Assembly: GCF_026745355.1 (NCBI RefSeq)
Contig: NC_079206.1
Coordinates: 12,705,779 to 12,769,778 of the forward strand
Direction: 5' to 3'
DNA: 64,000 nt
Source of the DNA: Beta vulgaris subsp. vulgaris
Lineage: Eukaryota; Streptophyta; Magnoliopsida; Caryophyllales; Amaranthaceae
Part shown: positions 21,287 through 31,397 of the stretch, in pieces
Position numbering within the stretch: position 1 is the stretch's first letter
Layout of the letters: the number at the start of each line of letters is the position of its first letter
Notes under the pieces: generated by a model
Told to the model about the DNA's origin: nothing
The model's input: the letters and a program-made list of their open reading frames with translations, nothing else
The model's database searches: none
Program-made: the position numbers and the translations under genes

Positions 21287-21650
21287 TTTTAACGCCACCT
21301 TCATGGAGGGCAAGGACATTTTATTTACGTTATTTTATTTTATCTGCTCTTAAACCGCCTATATGGACAGGTTAATTTTTTTTATTGCCACCTATATGGA
21401 CGGCCTAGTGAAATGATAGCATTATTATGTCTTATATGTGCAATAATGTCGTATGTATGCAGGGAACAAGCATTCAGAACATTATTATATATTATTGTCT
21501 CTAATCTTCTACTTTTTTTTGCATTTATAGTTACATATATTATATTACCAATTTACTAGCATGCTCTAATATATATTTGTCAATATTAGAATTTTATTGC
21601 GTTGTATATTTTTTAACTGTATATGAACTGCACAGTTAGGGATAACCCTC

Positions 21651-21658
21651 TATAAAAG
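21651..21658 (+). promoter_or_regulatory. TATA box inside the copia leader
   Basis: A perfect tataaaag follows gggataaccctc and precedes a CT-rich tract of about 70 nt (a plant pyrimidine-patch-like core promoter) and the start codon at 21764. It is separate from the LTR promoter, so it could drive an internal transcript. Confidence 0.45.
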
Positions 21659-21763
21659 CGGATTACCATCCCCATTTTCACCACATATCCCTTATCTTCT
21701 TCCGATTTTTTTTCTCTCTAAACCCACAAATTTTTTTTCTTCTTCCTCAACCTTCCGGCCACC

Positions 21764-21910
21764 ATGTTTAATGCCGACGACAACCGTCCTCCACCTTCAT
21801 CTTCCTCTTTTGAAGAGGATTTTAGGAAAATAAAACTCTACTTATTTCTTATAGCCGGTTTCTTTTTCCTCCTCATGGCATTAATGATATATCTCCTAAT
21901 ACATAAATAG
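21764..21910 (+). CDS. Leader ORF 2 of the copia element: 48-aa single-span membrane peptide
   Basis: The ATG lies in the near-ideal context ggccaccATGt. The peptide begins MFNADDNRPPPSSSSFEEDF. It then has a basic turn (RKIK) and one strongly hydrophobic span of about 20 residues (LYLFLIAGFFFLLMALMIYL) before LIHK and the stop. The charge layout predicts an N-terminal acidic, Pro/Ser-rich cytosolic tail and a single transmembrane helix. It lies 106 bases downstream of a TATA box and 370 bases upstream of gag. I recognise no family. It may be a captured host first exon, an accessory element protein or an upstream regulatory ORF. The frame is short, but start context, promoter and composition agree. 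Confidence 0.5.
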   Translation: MFNADDNRPPPSSSSFEEDFRKIKLYLFLIAGFFFLLMALMIYLLIHK

Positions 21911-22148
21911 GAGACAAAAAAAAAAATTTCCCCCGGAAGAATGACGAAAAATGCACATGAATATCAATTTTTTTTTCTTTAAGTGCATTTTAGGAAGTTT
22001 TTTTTGTTTATTCACTTGTTGTATTTTGTTTCTATTTTTGGTATTTTCTTGTTTTTTTTTGCTTAGCTTCATTATTGTTGTACGCTATTTTTAGTTTTTT
22101 TTGTTTGTATTTTTTTCTATAATAATAATGATATAAATCAGGGGGAGA

Positions 22149-22152
22149 TAAT

Positions 22153-22227
<75 letters not shown>
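22149..22227. repeat. (TA)n microsatellite in the copia leader
   Basis: A long TA run directly follows a polypurine stretch gggggagata that resembles the element's own polypurine tract. It sits about 50 nt upstream of gag and could fold on itself in the genomic RNA. Confidence 0.85.
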
Positions 22228-22229
<2 letters not shown>

Positions 22230-22279
22230 ATTTATCATCATTACTAATTCCAAATATTTACCTATTTGTAGTCAAAAGA

Positions 22280-24742
22280 ATGGGAGATCTAGTGAAAAGA
22301 CAATTTAACATACTAGATCTATCTGGGCAAAAGTTTTTAGAATGGACGGTGGACGCCCAAATGAATTTAAAGGCCCAAGGACTGGAACATACAATTAAAG
22401 ATGTGACAACCCAACAAGGGGATGCAACTACAACAGCCGCATCAGTTAAAATTGCGACTGTACAAGAAAAGGCAAAAGCCTTAGTCCTCCTAAGACATCA
22501 TTTACATGAAAGTTTAAAAAGTGAATATCTACTTGTGGATGATCCAAAAGAACTATGGGATAACCTAAATGAAAGATATGGGCATCACAAAAATGTGCTT
22601 CTCCCAAAGGCACATTATGACTGGACCAATCTGAGGTTCCAGGATTTTAAAACGGTCAGTGATTACAATTCAACATTGTTTAGAATTGTATCATTGTTAA
22701 GATATTGTGATCATCCCATCACAGAAGAGCAAATGATAAACAAAACGCTCTCCACTTTCCACGCCTCTAATATCATATTGGCAGAACAATACAGGTTCAG
22801 AGCTTTCAAAAAGTACTCTGAGCTAATCTCAGTACTACTTGTGGCTGAACAAAATAATGATCTTTTGCTGAAAAATCATAATCTTAGACCTACGGGGTCT
22901 TCAGCCACTCATGAGATAAATGCTATAGAAAGCTCTAATCCACCAGAAGCAAATGCTATACATAGTGGTGGACGCGGTAATTACAACGGTCGTGGGAGAG
23001 GACGTGGTAATTACCGTGGCCGAGGGCGTGGACGTGGAAGAGGCCGATTTTCCCCAAGAAATAATAATTTTAAACATTCTGATAAAAATTGGGGACAATC
23101 ATCTGGAAATCAGAGGCAGACGTCCTATAAAGGAAATGATACTTGCCATAGATGTGGCATGACTGGGCACTGGGGCCGCACATGTCGTACTGCCAAACAT
23201 TTGGTAGATCTATATCAAGCTTCAATAAAAAACAAAGGAAAAAATGCTGAAGCAAACTTTGTTAATGAAGCCACTACATCCATGCCCAGCCTTGATGTTT
23301 CAGATTTTTTTTGGATGATGCTGAAGTTGAAAATAAGTTTGTTTAGATCACAATCGATTAATGTGCTTAGTTTATTTCAACTGCTTCAATATCCACTTTC
23401 ATGTATTTGTTCCTTTATTATTAATAAAATACGTATTTTTCTTATACTAATCATCGTATTTATTATTTATGAAGATATGAATTCATCAGAAGTTGGAACT
23501 AAAGAACAATGTCTCCTGGACAGTGGGACAACACACACCATATTGAAAAATAAAGAGTATTTTTCAAAACTTACAATATTCCAAGCAAATGTTAGTACAA
23601 TTTCTGGGACAGCCAAGCTAATTGAAGGCTCTGGAAAAGCTTGCATTATATTTCCAAATGGGACAAAATTGATAATTAATGACGCATTATATTCGAGTAA
23701 ATCTCGAAGGAACCTCATAAGTTTCAAAGATGTACGTCAGAATGGTTACCATTTGGAAACAATGACGGTGAACAAAGAGGAATTCATATGCCTAACGGCA
23801 GAGAAAAACGGCAAGAAATACATCTATGAAAAATTGCCAGCAATTTCCTCGGGACTATATCGCATAGATATACGTCCGATTGAAATTAATATGATATCTA
23901 ACCAGAAGTTAGATAATAGAAAATCATTTACTCTATGGCATGACCGATTAGGCCATCCTGGCACAGGAATGATGCATAGAATCATTGAAAACTCAAATGG
24001 ACACTCTATAAAGAATGTCAAAATTCCTCGGTCAAATGAATTAACATGCTCTGCATGCTCACTTGGCAAATTGATAATCAGACCATCTATAAATAAGATT
24101 GCCACTGAATCTCCAATGTTTTTAGAAAGAATTCAAGGAGATATTTGTGGGCCTATTCATCCTGCATGTGGACCATTTCGTTATTTCATGGTATTAATTG
24201 ATGCCTCTACTCGATGGTCACATGTGAGCCTTCTGTCAAGCAGAAATGTTGCATTTGCAAAACTTTTGGCTCAAATAATTCGATTAAGAACTCAATTCCC
24301 AGATCATACAATAAAGAAAATAAGATTAGACAATGCTGGGGAATTTACATCCCAAACATTTAATGACTATTGCATGTCTATTGGGATTATTGTTGAGCAC
24401 CCTGTACCTCATGTACATACACAAAATGGTCTTGCTGAATCATTAATCAAAAGACTACAATTAATTGCAAGACCATTAATAATGAGGTCAAAATTGCCAT
24501 CTACTACTTGGGGTCATGCTATATTACATGCGGCAACATTGATAAGATTAAGGCCGACAGCCTATCACAAATTCTCACCATTACAATTAGTATCTGGTCG
24601 AGAACCGAATATCTCACATTTGAGAATTTTTGGGTGCGCTGTACATGTACCTATTGCTCCCCCCAACGTACTAAAATGGGTCCACAAAGAAGGATGGGAA
24701 TATATGTTGGATTTGAATCTCCATCAATTATCAAATATTTAG
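22280..24742 (+). CDS. Copia gag-protease-integrase polyprotein (820 aa, then frame break)
   Basis: Residues 1-230 are a plant copia gag (UBN2-like). Residues about 233-262 are Gly/Arg-rich. The zinc knuckle CHRCGMTGHWGRTC is at 289-302, for RNA packaging. The aspartic protease active site is DSGTT at D414. The integrase has an HHCC zinc region (LWHDRLGHPG, H554, then CSACSLGK) and a DD35E core with D621, D684 and E720. Between knuckle and protease there is a hydrophobic stretch (SCICSFIINKIRIFLILIIV) that is unusual for this linker. The frame leaves the expected one at a C-run (24659-24664), and integrase/pol continues in the next frame. The protein forms cytoplasmic virus-like particles and inserts the cDNA. 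Confidence 0.88.
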   Translation: MGDLVKRQFNILDLSGQKFLEWTVDAQMNLKAQGLEHTIKDVTTQQGDATTTAASVKIATVQEKAKALVLLRHHLHESLKSEYLLVDDPKELWDNLNERYGHHKNVLLPKAHYDWTNLRFQDFKTVSDYNSTLFRIVSLLRYCDHPITEEQMINKTLSTFHASNIILAEQYRFRAFKKYSELISVLLVAEQNNDLLLKNHNLRPTGSSATHEINAIESSNPPEANAIHSGGRGNYNGRGRGRGNYRGRGRGRGRGRFSPRNNNFKHSDKNWGQSSGNQRQTSYKGNDTCHRCGMTGHWGRTCRTAKHLVDLYQASIKNKGKNAEANFVNEATTSMPSLDVSDFFWMMLKLKISLFRSQSINVLSLFQLLQYPLSCICSFIINKIRIFLILIIVFIIYEDMNSSEVGTKEQCLLDSGTTHTILKNKEYFSKLTIFQANVSTISGTAKLIEGSGKACIIFPNGTKLIINDALYSSKSRRNLISFKDVRQNGYHLETMTVNKEEFICLTAEKNGKKYIYEKLPAISSGLYRIDIRPIEINMISNQKLDNRKSFTLWHDRLGHPGTGMMHRIIENSNGHSIKNVKIPRSNELTCSACSLGKLIIRPSINKIATESPMFLERIQGDICGPIHPACGPFRYFMVLIDASTRWSHVSLLSSRNVAFAKLLAQIIRLRTQFPDHTIKKIRLDNAGEFTSQTFNDYCMSIGIIVEHPVPHVHTQNGLAESLIKRLQLIARPLIMRSKLPSTTWGHAILHAATLIRLRPTAYHKFSPLQLVSGREPNISHLRIFGCAVHVPIAPPNVLKWVHKEGWEYMLDLNLHQLSNI

Positions 24743-24872
24743 AGCCAACAACTGGTGATCTATTTACGGCTCGATTTGCCGACTGTCATTTTAATGAGTC
24801 GGTATTCCCATCCTTAGGGGGAGAGAAAGTGACCAGACCCACAAAATATAAAATCGGAAATTACATGGAACG
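24665..24872 (+). pseudogene. Copia pol segment in a shifted frame (integrase C-terminal region)
   Basis: Just after the C-run the frame offset by one base reads RTKMGPQRRMGIYVGFESPS and IIKYLEPTTGDLF, the conserved integrase C-terminal region of copia pol. It ends before ATG-MSFLDPRTN, which is again in another frame. A one-base indel at each edge explains both changes. Confidence 0.7.
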
Positions 24873-24880
24873 CATCGCAA

Positions 24881-26305
24881 ATGTCGTTTCTGGACCCGAG
24901 AACAAATTCATGTGAACAAGAAGTCAAGAAAATTGTTCATCTGCAAAGTATTGCAAACCAATTGCCAGATGCATTCACAGATTCTAAGAAAGTGACAAAG
25001 TCACATGTACCTGCTGCGAATGCTCCGGAACGGATTGAAATTCCTAATGACAATAAGGCAATTGAAAATGAGTCAATAGCACGTCGAAAACGTGGCAGAC
25101 CACCCGGTTCTAAAGATTTAAAACCGAGAAAAATGAAAAGGCAAGGGGAGACAACGAACGAAATTAATATAAATCTCCCAACAGAGCATGATGAAAACAA
25201 AAATGAAGAGAAACGTGTTCCAGAAGAAAAGGAACATGAAAGCGTAGACAACAATGAAACTTCAATTAATTATGTTTCTACAAAGAGACAATGGAATCGA
25301 AAAGATGTTGTCTTGAATGAAATTTTTGCTTACTCGATAGCGGTTGAAATGACATACGATGAAAATGATGTAGAGCCAAATACAGTTGATGAATGTCGCC
25401 GTAGAAAAGATTGGCCAAAATGGAAAGAGGCAATTCAAGCAGAATTGAGATCACTTGAAAAACGTGAAGTATTCGGTCAAATAACCCAAATACCAAAAGG
25501 TGTAAAACCAGTTGGGTACAAATGGGTATTCGTGAGAAAACGAAATGAGAAAAATGAGGTTACTAGATATAAGGCAAGATTAGTAGCCCAAGGCTTTTCG
25601 CAAATGCCAGGGATTGATTATGATGAGACATATTCTCCAGTAGTCGATGCAACTACACTAAGATTTCTGGTAAGTTTATCAGTTTCGAAAGGATTGCAAA
25701 TGAGATTGATGGATGTAGTGACCGCATATTTGTATGGCTCACTTGACACAGATATTTATATGAAAGTTCCTGAAGGACTAAAACTACCAGAAAATTGCAT
25801 GCCCAAAGAGATGTTCTCAATAAAATTGAGAAAATCACTCTATGGGTTAAAACAATCTGGAAGAATGTGGTATAATCGTCTTAGTGAATACCTATTGAAA
25901 GAAGGATTCAAAAATAATCAAATCAGTCCCTGTGTTTTCATTAAGCGATCTAAATCAGGATTCGCGATCATTGCTGTATATGTCGATGATTTGAACATTA
26001 TCGGAACTCCTAGAGAACTTGAAGCGACTGCAAAATACTTGATGAAAGAATTTGAGATGAAAGATCTCGGGAAGACAAAATTTTGCCTTGGCCTGCAAAT
26101 GGAACATCTAAGAAATGGGATTTTTGTCCATCAATCAAACTATACAGAAAAAATCCTGAAACGTTTTTTCATGGACAAAGCCCACCCAATAAGTTCTCCA
26201 ATGGTAGTGCGTTCCCTGAATGAGAAAGATGATCCATTCAGACACGAGAAGAAACGAGGAATTCTTGGTCCTGAAGTACCATATCTAAGTGCAATTGGGC
26301 TTTAA
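24881..26305 (+). CDS. Copia reverse transcriptase segment (474 aa open)
   Basis: The first methionine is not a real start; coding continues from upstream with a frame change. The charged linker (EKRVPEEKEHES) is followed by the reverse transcriptase: WKEAIQAEL, then PVGYKWVFVRKRNE, KARLVAQGFSQMPGIDY, the YGLKQSGRMWYNRL segment, and the catalytic YVDD at residues 367-370. The C-terminal part (YLMKEFEMKDLGKTKFCLGL) is standard for copia. The frame is lost at about 26300, one base short, just before ALMYLANNTRPDI of the connection domain. It copies element RNA to DNA inside particles. Confidence 0.88.
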   Translation: MSFLDPRTNSCEQEVKKIVHLQSIANQLPDAFTDSKKVTKSHVPAANAPERIEIPNDNKAIENESIARRKRGRPPGSKDLKPRKMKRQGETTNEININLPTEHDENKNEEKRVPEEKEHESVDNNETSINYVSTKRQWNRKDVVLNEIFAYSIAVEMTYDENDVEPNTVDECRRRKDWPKWKEAIQAELRSLEKREVFGQITQIPKGVKPVGYKWVFVRKRNEKNEVTRYKARLVAQGFSQMPGIDYDETYSPVVDATTLRFLVSLSVSKGLQMRLMDVVTAYLYGSLDTDIYMKVPEGLKLPENCMPKEMFSIKLRKSLYGLKQSGRMWYNRLSEYLLKEGFKNNQISPCVFIKRSKSGFAIIAVYVDDLNIIGTPRELEATAKYLMKEFEMKDLGKTKFCLGLQMEHLRNGIFVHQSNYTEKILKRFFMDKAHPISSPMVVRSLNEKDDPFRHEKKRGILGPEVPYLSAIGL

Positions 26306-26980
26306 TGTACTTGGCTAACAATACTCGACCTGACATAGCTTTTTCAGTAAACTTGTTAGCTAGATACAGCAATGCACCAACCAAGAGACATTGGAATGGA
26401 GTCAGACACTTATTACGTTATCTTCGAGGAACACAAGATCTCGGATTATTCTATCAGTCAAGACCAATGCGTCACTCATTGGATATGCAGATGCTGGCTA
26501 CCTCTCAGACCACAAAAGGCTAAGTCTCAATCCGGATATGTATTCACTTATGGAGGTACTGCAATATCTTGGAAATCTACAAAGCAGACTTTGACGGCCA
26601 CATCATCAAATCATGCGGAATTAATTGCTCTTTATGAAGCTGGAAGGGAATGTGTATGGCTAAGGTCAATGATCAAGAATATCCAAGAAGAATGCGGGAT
26701 GGAAACAATAACAACAAATCCAACTATCATCTACGAAGACAATACTGCATGCATCACCCAAGTAAGCGAAGGGTACATCAAAGGAGACAGAACTAAACAT
26801 TTATCACCAAAGCTCTTCTTCACTCATGACCTCCAAAAGGAAGGGACGATCAACATTCGACAAATCCAATCATGTGAGAATCTTGCAGATTTTTCACCAA
26901 ATCCCTTCCGGCGAAGAAATTTGAAGAATTAGTCCGAAAAATTGGAATGCGTCATCTTCATGATATATGCTAGATTCAGG
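26305..26980 (+). pseudogene. Copia RT connection and RNase H region, several frame breaks
   Basis: Three overlapping frames carry successive pieces: YLANNTRPDIAFSVNLLARY, then IGYADAGYLSD (RNase H first Asp), then SQSGYVFTYGGTAISWKS and SSNHAELIALYEAGRE (RNase H Glu region), then YEDNTACITQ. The terminal NLAD..FTKSLP motif is again split at a T-run near 26887. Breaks near 26463, 26505 and 26887 are single-base. The pieces are otherwise well conserved. Confidence 0.8.
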
Positions 26981-27195
26981 GGGAGTACTATATGCGCTGC
27001 ACTCTTTTTCCCTTCGATCAGGTTTTTATCCCACTGGGTTTTTCCTGACAAGGTTTTTAATGAGGCAGTTGATTTTAAGCATATAAGGATACATAATAGT
27101 TGTACTATTTCCCTAGTTATGGATTTTTCCCCACGGGATTTTTCCTAACAAAGATTCTTAATGAGGCAACGTCTATTATGACTTATAAGTGGACA

Positions 27196-27207
27196 TTCAA
27201 GGGGGAG
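27196..27207 (+). promoter_or_regulatory. Copia polypurine tract
   Basis: caagggggag immediately precedes the 3' LTR and primes plus-strand DNA synthesis. Similar gggggag stretches occur at 22141 and 26979. Confidence 0.75.
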
Positions 27208-27462
27208 TGTTGAGAAACAGTGGAATGAACAATTCCACTGTTCACATGTGTGAAGTCCACTGTTCACATATGTGCGAAGTCCATTTTTCCTGCGTGCATT
27301 TAATGCATGTCAGGTAATTTTCTCCCGTATTGAAAATTTTGCAATTGTGCACAGTAGAAACTTTGCCTATATATACCAGTGTAAGAAATCAGTTTTACAC
27401 ATCAATGCAATACAATACTCTCTGATATATTTGCATAACTTCTCTCTCTATTTCTCACAACA
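27208..27462 (+). repeat. Copia 3' LTR
   Basis: It matches the 5' LTR over 255 bp except for two substitutions that I can see (gttcacat for gttcatat, and cacagtag for cactgtag). It is followed by the target duplication GTAAT. Confidence 0.93.
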
Positions 27463-27878
27463 GTAATATGTTGATTATAGGCGAACTACTCCTATATGTG
27501 GTGCTAGCTGGGAGTCGAGGTAAGAACTTAGGGCCGGATAACCAAGGCTACATAAACAGAGGATTTACCGACTAATTAGTAATCAAGCAATTATTAAGAA
27601 CGGTTTTTACACCAGATATCCCGAGTTTTCAAAAAATTCACCGGATACCCTACATGTTTTCAAAATTCACTAGGTATCCCTAAGTTTCAAACTAATACGC
27701 TCATATACCCTTAATGACTAACGGTGTTAACCGCCGCTAGTCTTAACCTCCAATTAACCCCTAAATAAATCCTAATTAATCTAATTAAACACTAATTAAC
27801 CTAATTAAATCCTAAAACCTAACTAATCCTAACTTAACTTCTAAACCTAAACCTAACCCCCTCCCCCACCCTCCTACC

Positions 27879-28753
27879 TAGGGGTGTAAGCGGACTATGA
27901 AAAGTCCAGAGTCCAATCCAATCCAGTCGAAACTTGTCGGATTGGACTGGACTGAAAAATTTTCGGACTGGACTCGGACACAAATTTTCGAGTCCAAATT
28001 TTTTTGGATTGGATTTGGACTCATCCCTTTGGAGTTCAATAAGTCCAATCCAGTCCAAAAATATTTTGATATATAATATATATTTAATACATATATAATG
28101 TAATTATTTAAAAAAATTGATAAAATTTTTGGAGTTTTCAACCTTCCCTCTCTAAATATTTCAACTGGCGCCAGACAATTTTACTTGGCGCCAGACTATT
28201 GCACTTAGCTCCATTTATTAAATAAGTAAATTATACTAGCAGTACTGTAGTAGTAGGCTAGTAGTTGACTAATTCTATCTCACTTCACTCCTCAATCCTT
28301 ACTACTCACTTCCTCTTACTTTTCATTTTCTTTCTACCTCGAGCTCGCTGTCTCGACTCTCGCATTCTCTATTTCTCCCGCAGATTAATTCTCAGTCTCT
28401 CTGTTTTCTCTCAACTTAGATCAAGGTAAGCATCTAATTCAACTTTTTATTCATAGTATTTTACTTTATTCTAAGCTTTTAATATAATTTGTGATATTGA
28501 TAATTGAATCAGATGTCAAATGCTCAAGCATCTCAAAAAACGTTGTGAATCATTGAATCTAAATCGGAAAAAAAGATATAATAATCTGACTGGACTAGAG
28601 TGGATTCGGACTCAAGAAAAAATTATCGAAGTGGATTGGACTAGATTCAAAAATATTTGGATCGGACTTGGACTCATTTCTCGAGTCCAAAAAACTTTGG
28701 ACTGGATTTGGATTTGGCAAAGTCCAATCCAGTCCAATCCACTTACACCCTTA
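27879..28753 (+). mobile_element. hAT-type element with retained promoter region, leader intron and start codon
   Basis: The ends TAGGGGTGTAAGCGGA and, inverted, TAAGGGTGTAAGTGGA are flanked by a perfect 8-bp duplication CTCCTACC (27871-27878 and 28754-28761), diagnostic of hAT. Many subterminal ggactgga / tccaatcc motifs are present. Inside, a CT-rich leader runs to a donor tcaag|gtaag at 28425/28426. An acceptor (gaatcag) at 28512 is directly followed by ATG at 28513, giving MSNAQASQKTL before a stop. This looks like the start of a transposase gene whose remainder was deleted. Confidence 0.75.
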
Positions 28754-28990
28754 CTCCTACCACCCCTGCAGCCCCCACCCTAGCATCCCCTCCACCAAAC
28801 CCTGCAGCCTTCATCGCGAGCCCAGCGCCCCATCCCTTGTCGCGAGCCCATAACCCCACCCCTCCCCCCACCCCCCGACGCGAGCCCAAAACCCCACCCT
28901 TCCCCTACCCCCCGTCGCGAGCCCGGAACCCCACCCCTCCCCTACCCACCATCGCGAGCCAGAACCCCCTCCCCCACCCCTCGTTGCGAG
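28741..28990. repeat. GC-rich minisatellite (cgcgagccc-containing units)
   Basis: Units of about 40 bp built on cgcgagcccaaaaccccacc repeat four to five times. The Pro-rich open frames on the plus strand and Gly-rich ones on the minus strand follow from the repeat and are not taken as genes. Confidence 0.6.
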
Positions 28991-29783
28991 CAGCTTGTTC
29001 AGGTTACTCACAGAGACCTTTCTCACAGTTCACATGAGATCTCGAAATCGAGGGGGAGTGCGATAGTGGGGGAAAGTTGGGGGAACTGGGTTTGAGCTGC
29101 GGCGGTGCGAGGGTAGGGGAGGAGCGCTGCAAGGGGTGGGGGTAGGGGAGGGGTGAGGCTGGGGTGGAGGAGGCTACAAGAGTGGTGGGAGGGTGGGGGT
29201 GGTTAGGGGTAGGTTTAAGGCTAGTGTTAGGGTAAGGATTAGGATTAGGGTTAGAAAGGTCAATTAGGATTTAAAGTAGAAAATTAGAGTTAATGACTAA
29301 CAACGGTTAATGTCATTAGTCATTAAGGGCATTTGGGTGTATTTACATAAAACTGAGGGGTACTTAGTGAATTTTGAAAACATGGAGGGTAACAGGTGAA
29401 TTTTTTGAAAACTTGGAGGTACTTGGTGAAAAAACCGTATTAATAATAAATATGGCCAAAACAGACAAAGCTAAAAAAATATGTATGAGTTTTCGCCAAT
29501 AATAAATTTGGGCCTCTTGATTAATACTACACTAGGATTTCAGACAATGCCTAGGAAATTGGCTTTCAATGATATCAACTATTGCTGTTGTGTTTTAAAC
29601 AATATACTTCTTTTGTTGTTCTATAATTATAGCGTTTGACTTAAATTGGTAGCAAATATGTATAAACTGAAAAAATCTATGTGAAATATGTAAAAAATGA
29701 TATAAAATATGAATAAACTAAATTTAAATATGTATAAATTCAAAACAATTATGAATAAACCGATAACACATACATATAAATTA

Positions 29784-30697
29784 GAATTTTTTCATCATAT
29801 GCCCGTGACAATTTTATTTTGCACCACATACCCTTTAAAGTTTCGAAATTCATCGTATACCCTCCATTTTTCAAAACAAATCCACAGCATACCTTTAATG
29901 ACTAATAGACATTAACTTTGTTAGTCATTAACCCACATTTCCCCTTTAATCCTAATTAACTCATCTAAACCTAACTCCTTCCAACCCTAACGCCCTAACC
30001 CCTACACTAATACCCTAAACTTAACTACCCAACCACCATCACTGCCTTTCCCCCACCCCCACCTCTACAGCCCTACTCCTTCCCCCCACCGGCCCACCAT
30101 CCCCCATCACCCCTTTCCCCAACCCCACAAGCCCTCTTCCCCTGCAATCGTGCAATCCCCTCCCCCACAACCCTGCAACTTTGATTCTTCTAGATTGTTC
30201 GCCATTGATGTTCAAGAAAAACAAGGAAAGACGGGAAAATATTTATGAAAGTGGAAATTGGAGAATATTAATCTAATTGCGAGTTTTTAGTGAGATCTAC
30301 GCTAAGAGGAAATGTAGGAGATAGAATGATTAGGACTGCGGGGCTGCTGAGATGTGTAGGAGGGGGGTTGCTAGGCTGGGAGATGGGGGAAGGGGTTGCG
30401 GGACTATGAGGGTGGGGAAGCGGTAGGGTTGCAGTGGTGGGTGGGGGAGTGGTGGGGGAGCGGTGGTGGGTGGGTGGTTAGGGTTAGGGTATTTAAGGGT
30501 TAGGGTTAGAGCGAGTTAGGTTTAGATGAGTTAATTAGGATTATACGGGGGATTAGGGGTTAATGACTAACATAGTTAACATCCGTTAGTCATTAAGGGC
30601 ATGTTGTGGATTTTTTGAAAAGTGGAGGCCATAGGATTTCGAAGCTTAAAGAGTATATGTTGCAAAAAAAATATCACGAGTATATGGTGAAAAAATG
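29784..30697. mobile_element. Long-terminal-inverted-repeat element B (MULE-like, 914 bp)
   Basis: The left end gaattttttcatcatatgcc and the inverted right end share diverged inverted repeats of about 140 bp, including the block cctttaatgactaa, related to element A. Flanks tataaatta (29775-29783) and tataaacta (30698-30706) match at 8 of 9 positions, fitting a Mutator target duplication. The left half is C-rich and the right half G-rich with ggttagggttaggg. No protein is encoded. Confidence 0.6.
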
Positions 30698-30706
30698 TAT
30701 AAACTA

Positions 30707-31392
30707 AGGTCATGTTCTTGTGGGCACAATTCAATTCAACTCAATCCATTTCAGCTCAATTTACTTTAGTTCACTTCACTAGTTAGTTCGGTTCAGTGTA
30801 AAATAACATGGCTAGACATAAACTCGTCCAAGTAATTGATATAGTCCAACTAAGTTTTTAGGATTTTATAATGCTATTTTTAGATGATTCTTATGTCGGT
30901 TACTTCCACCTTAGGACTGTGGAAGTAAGGTGGAGGTGGTTTAATTGAATATTGATCGTTGGGCTATGTGGCACAGTGGCAGATTCCAGCTAGGCTAATT
31001 AAATACTCCGTAGTTACTAGTTTATAAAATATTCTTGTCATTTTCATTACAAAGTTACAGAAAACAATGATCGTGTTATGTAACAATTTCAAAGCCTAAT
31101 GTCATTTCAATATCTCCGTATTAAAGATGACATGCTCAGCTCTATTGATGACTATACTTCAAGCTTATCCACATATTACATAGAGAAATGCTATCTAAAT
31201 TCAAGCATTATTAAATCAAGTTGAACTACACTATTTCAAATTATAGTAAAGATGTATTATTTATGTCTGGATATTAGTTTCGAGTTCATTATATTGTTTA
31301 AACTTCATTTGGTGAAGTTCTAAGTACTGAAATATTGACATTTAGAAGTTTAGATTAAATCTTTCTATATATTAATTGAGCTATTAATAGTT
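30707..31392. other. AT-rich intergenic sequence with a worn array
   Basis: Positions 30725-30800 have attcaattcaactcaatc and tttcagctcaattt stretches that look like a decayed relative of the (TTCAG)n elements. No gene is seen. Confidence 0.35.
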
Positions 31393-31397
31393 CAATT

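Larger units (their letters stand above)
20592..27462 (+). mobile_element. Full-length Ty1/copia LTR retrotransposon (6871 bp)
   Basis: Two 255-bp LTRs (TG..CA) flank the element, with target duplication GTAAT at 20587-20591 and 27463-27467. The LTRs differ at only two positions that I can see, so insertion is recent. The gene order gag, protease, integrase, reverse transcriptase, RNase H defines copia. A 1433-nt leader before gag holds two accessory reading frames. Several single-base frame breaks interrupt pol (near 24659-24664, 24850-24880, 26300, 26463, 26505 and 26887). Confidence 0.95.
27601..29438. mobile_element. Long-terminal-inverted-repeat element A (MULE-like, non-autonomous)
   Basis: The left end acggtttttacacc.. 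through the block cccttaatgactaacgg is matched, with mismatches, by the inverted right end (29280-29438). This gives diverged inverted repeats of about 130-150 bp. The left half is C-rich with cctaacc repeats and the right half G-rich with ggttagg repeats. A hAT derivative (27879-28753) is nested inside. No transposase is present. A clean 9-bp target duplication was not found, so the Mutator assignment is by layout only. Confidence 0.6.

Noticed and set aside
28657..29037. 126-aa proline-rich frame
   Set aside because: It runs from a hAT end through a C-rich minisatellite and has no family resemblance.
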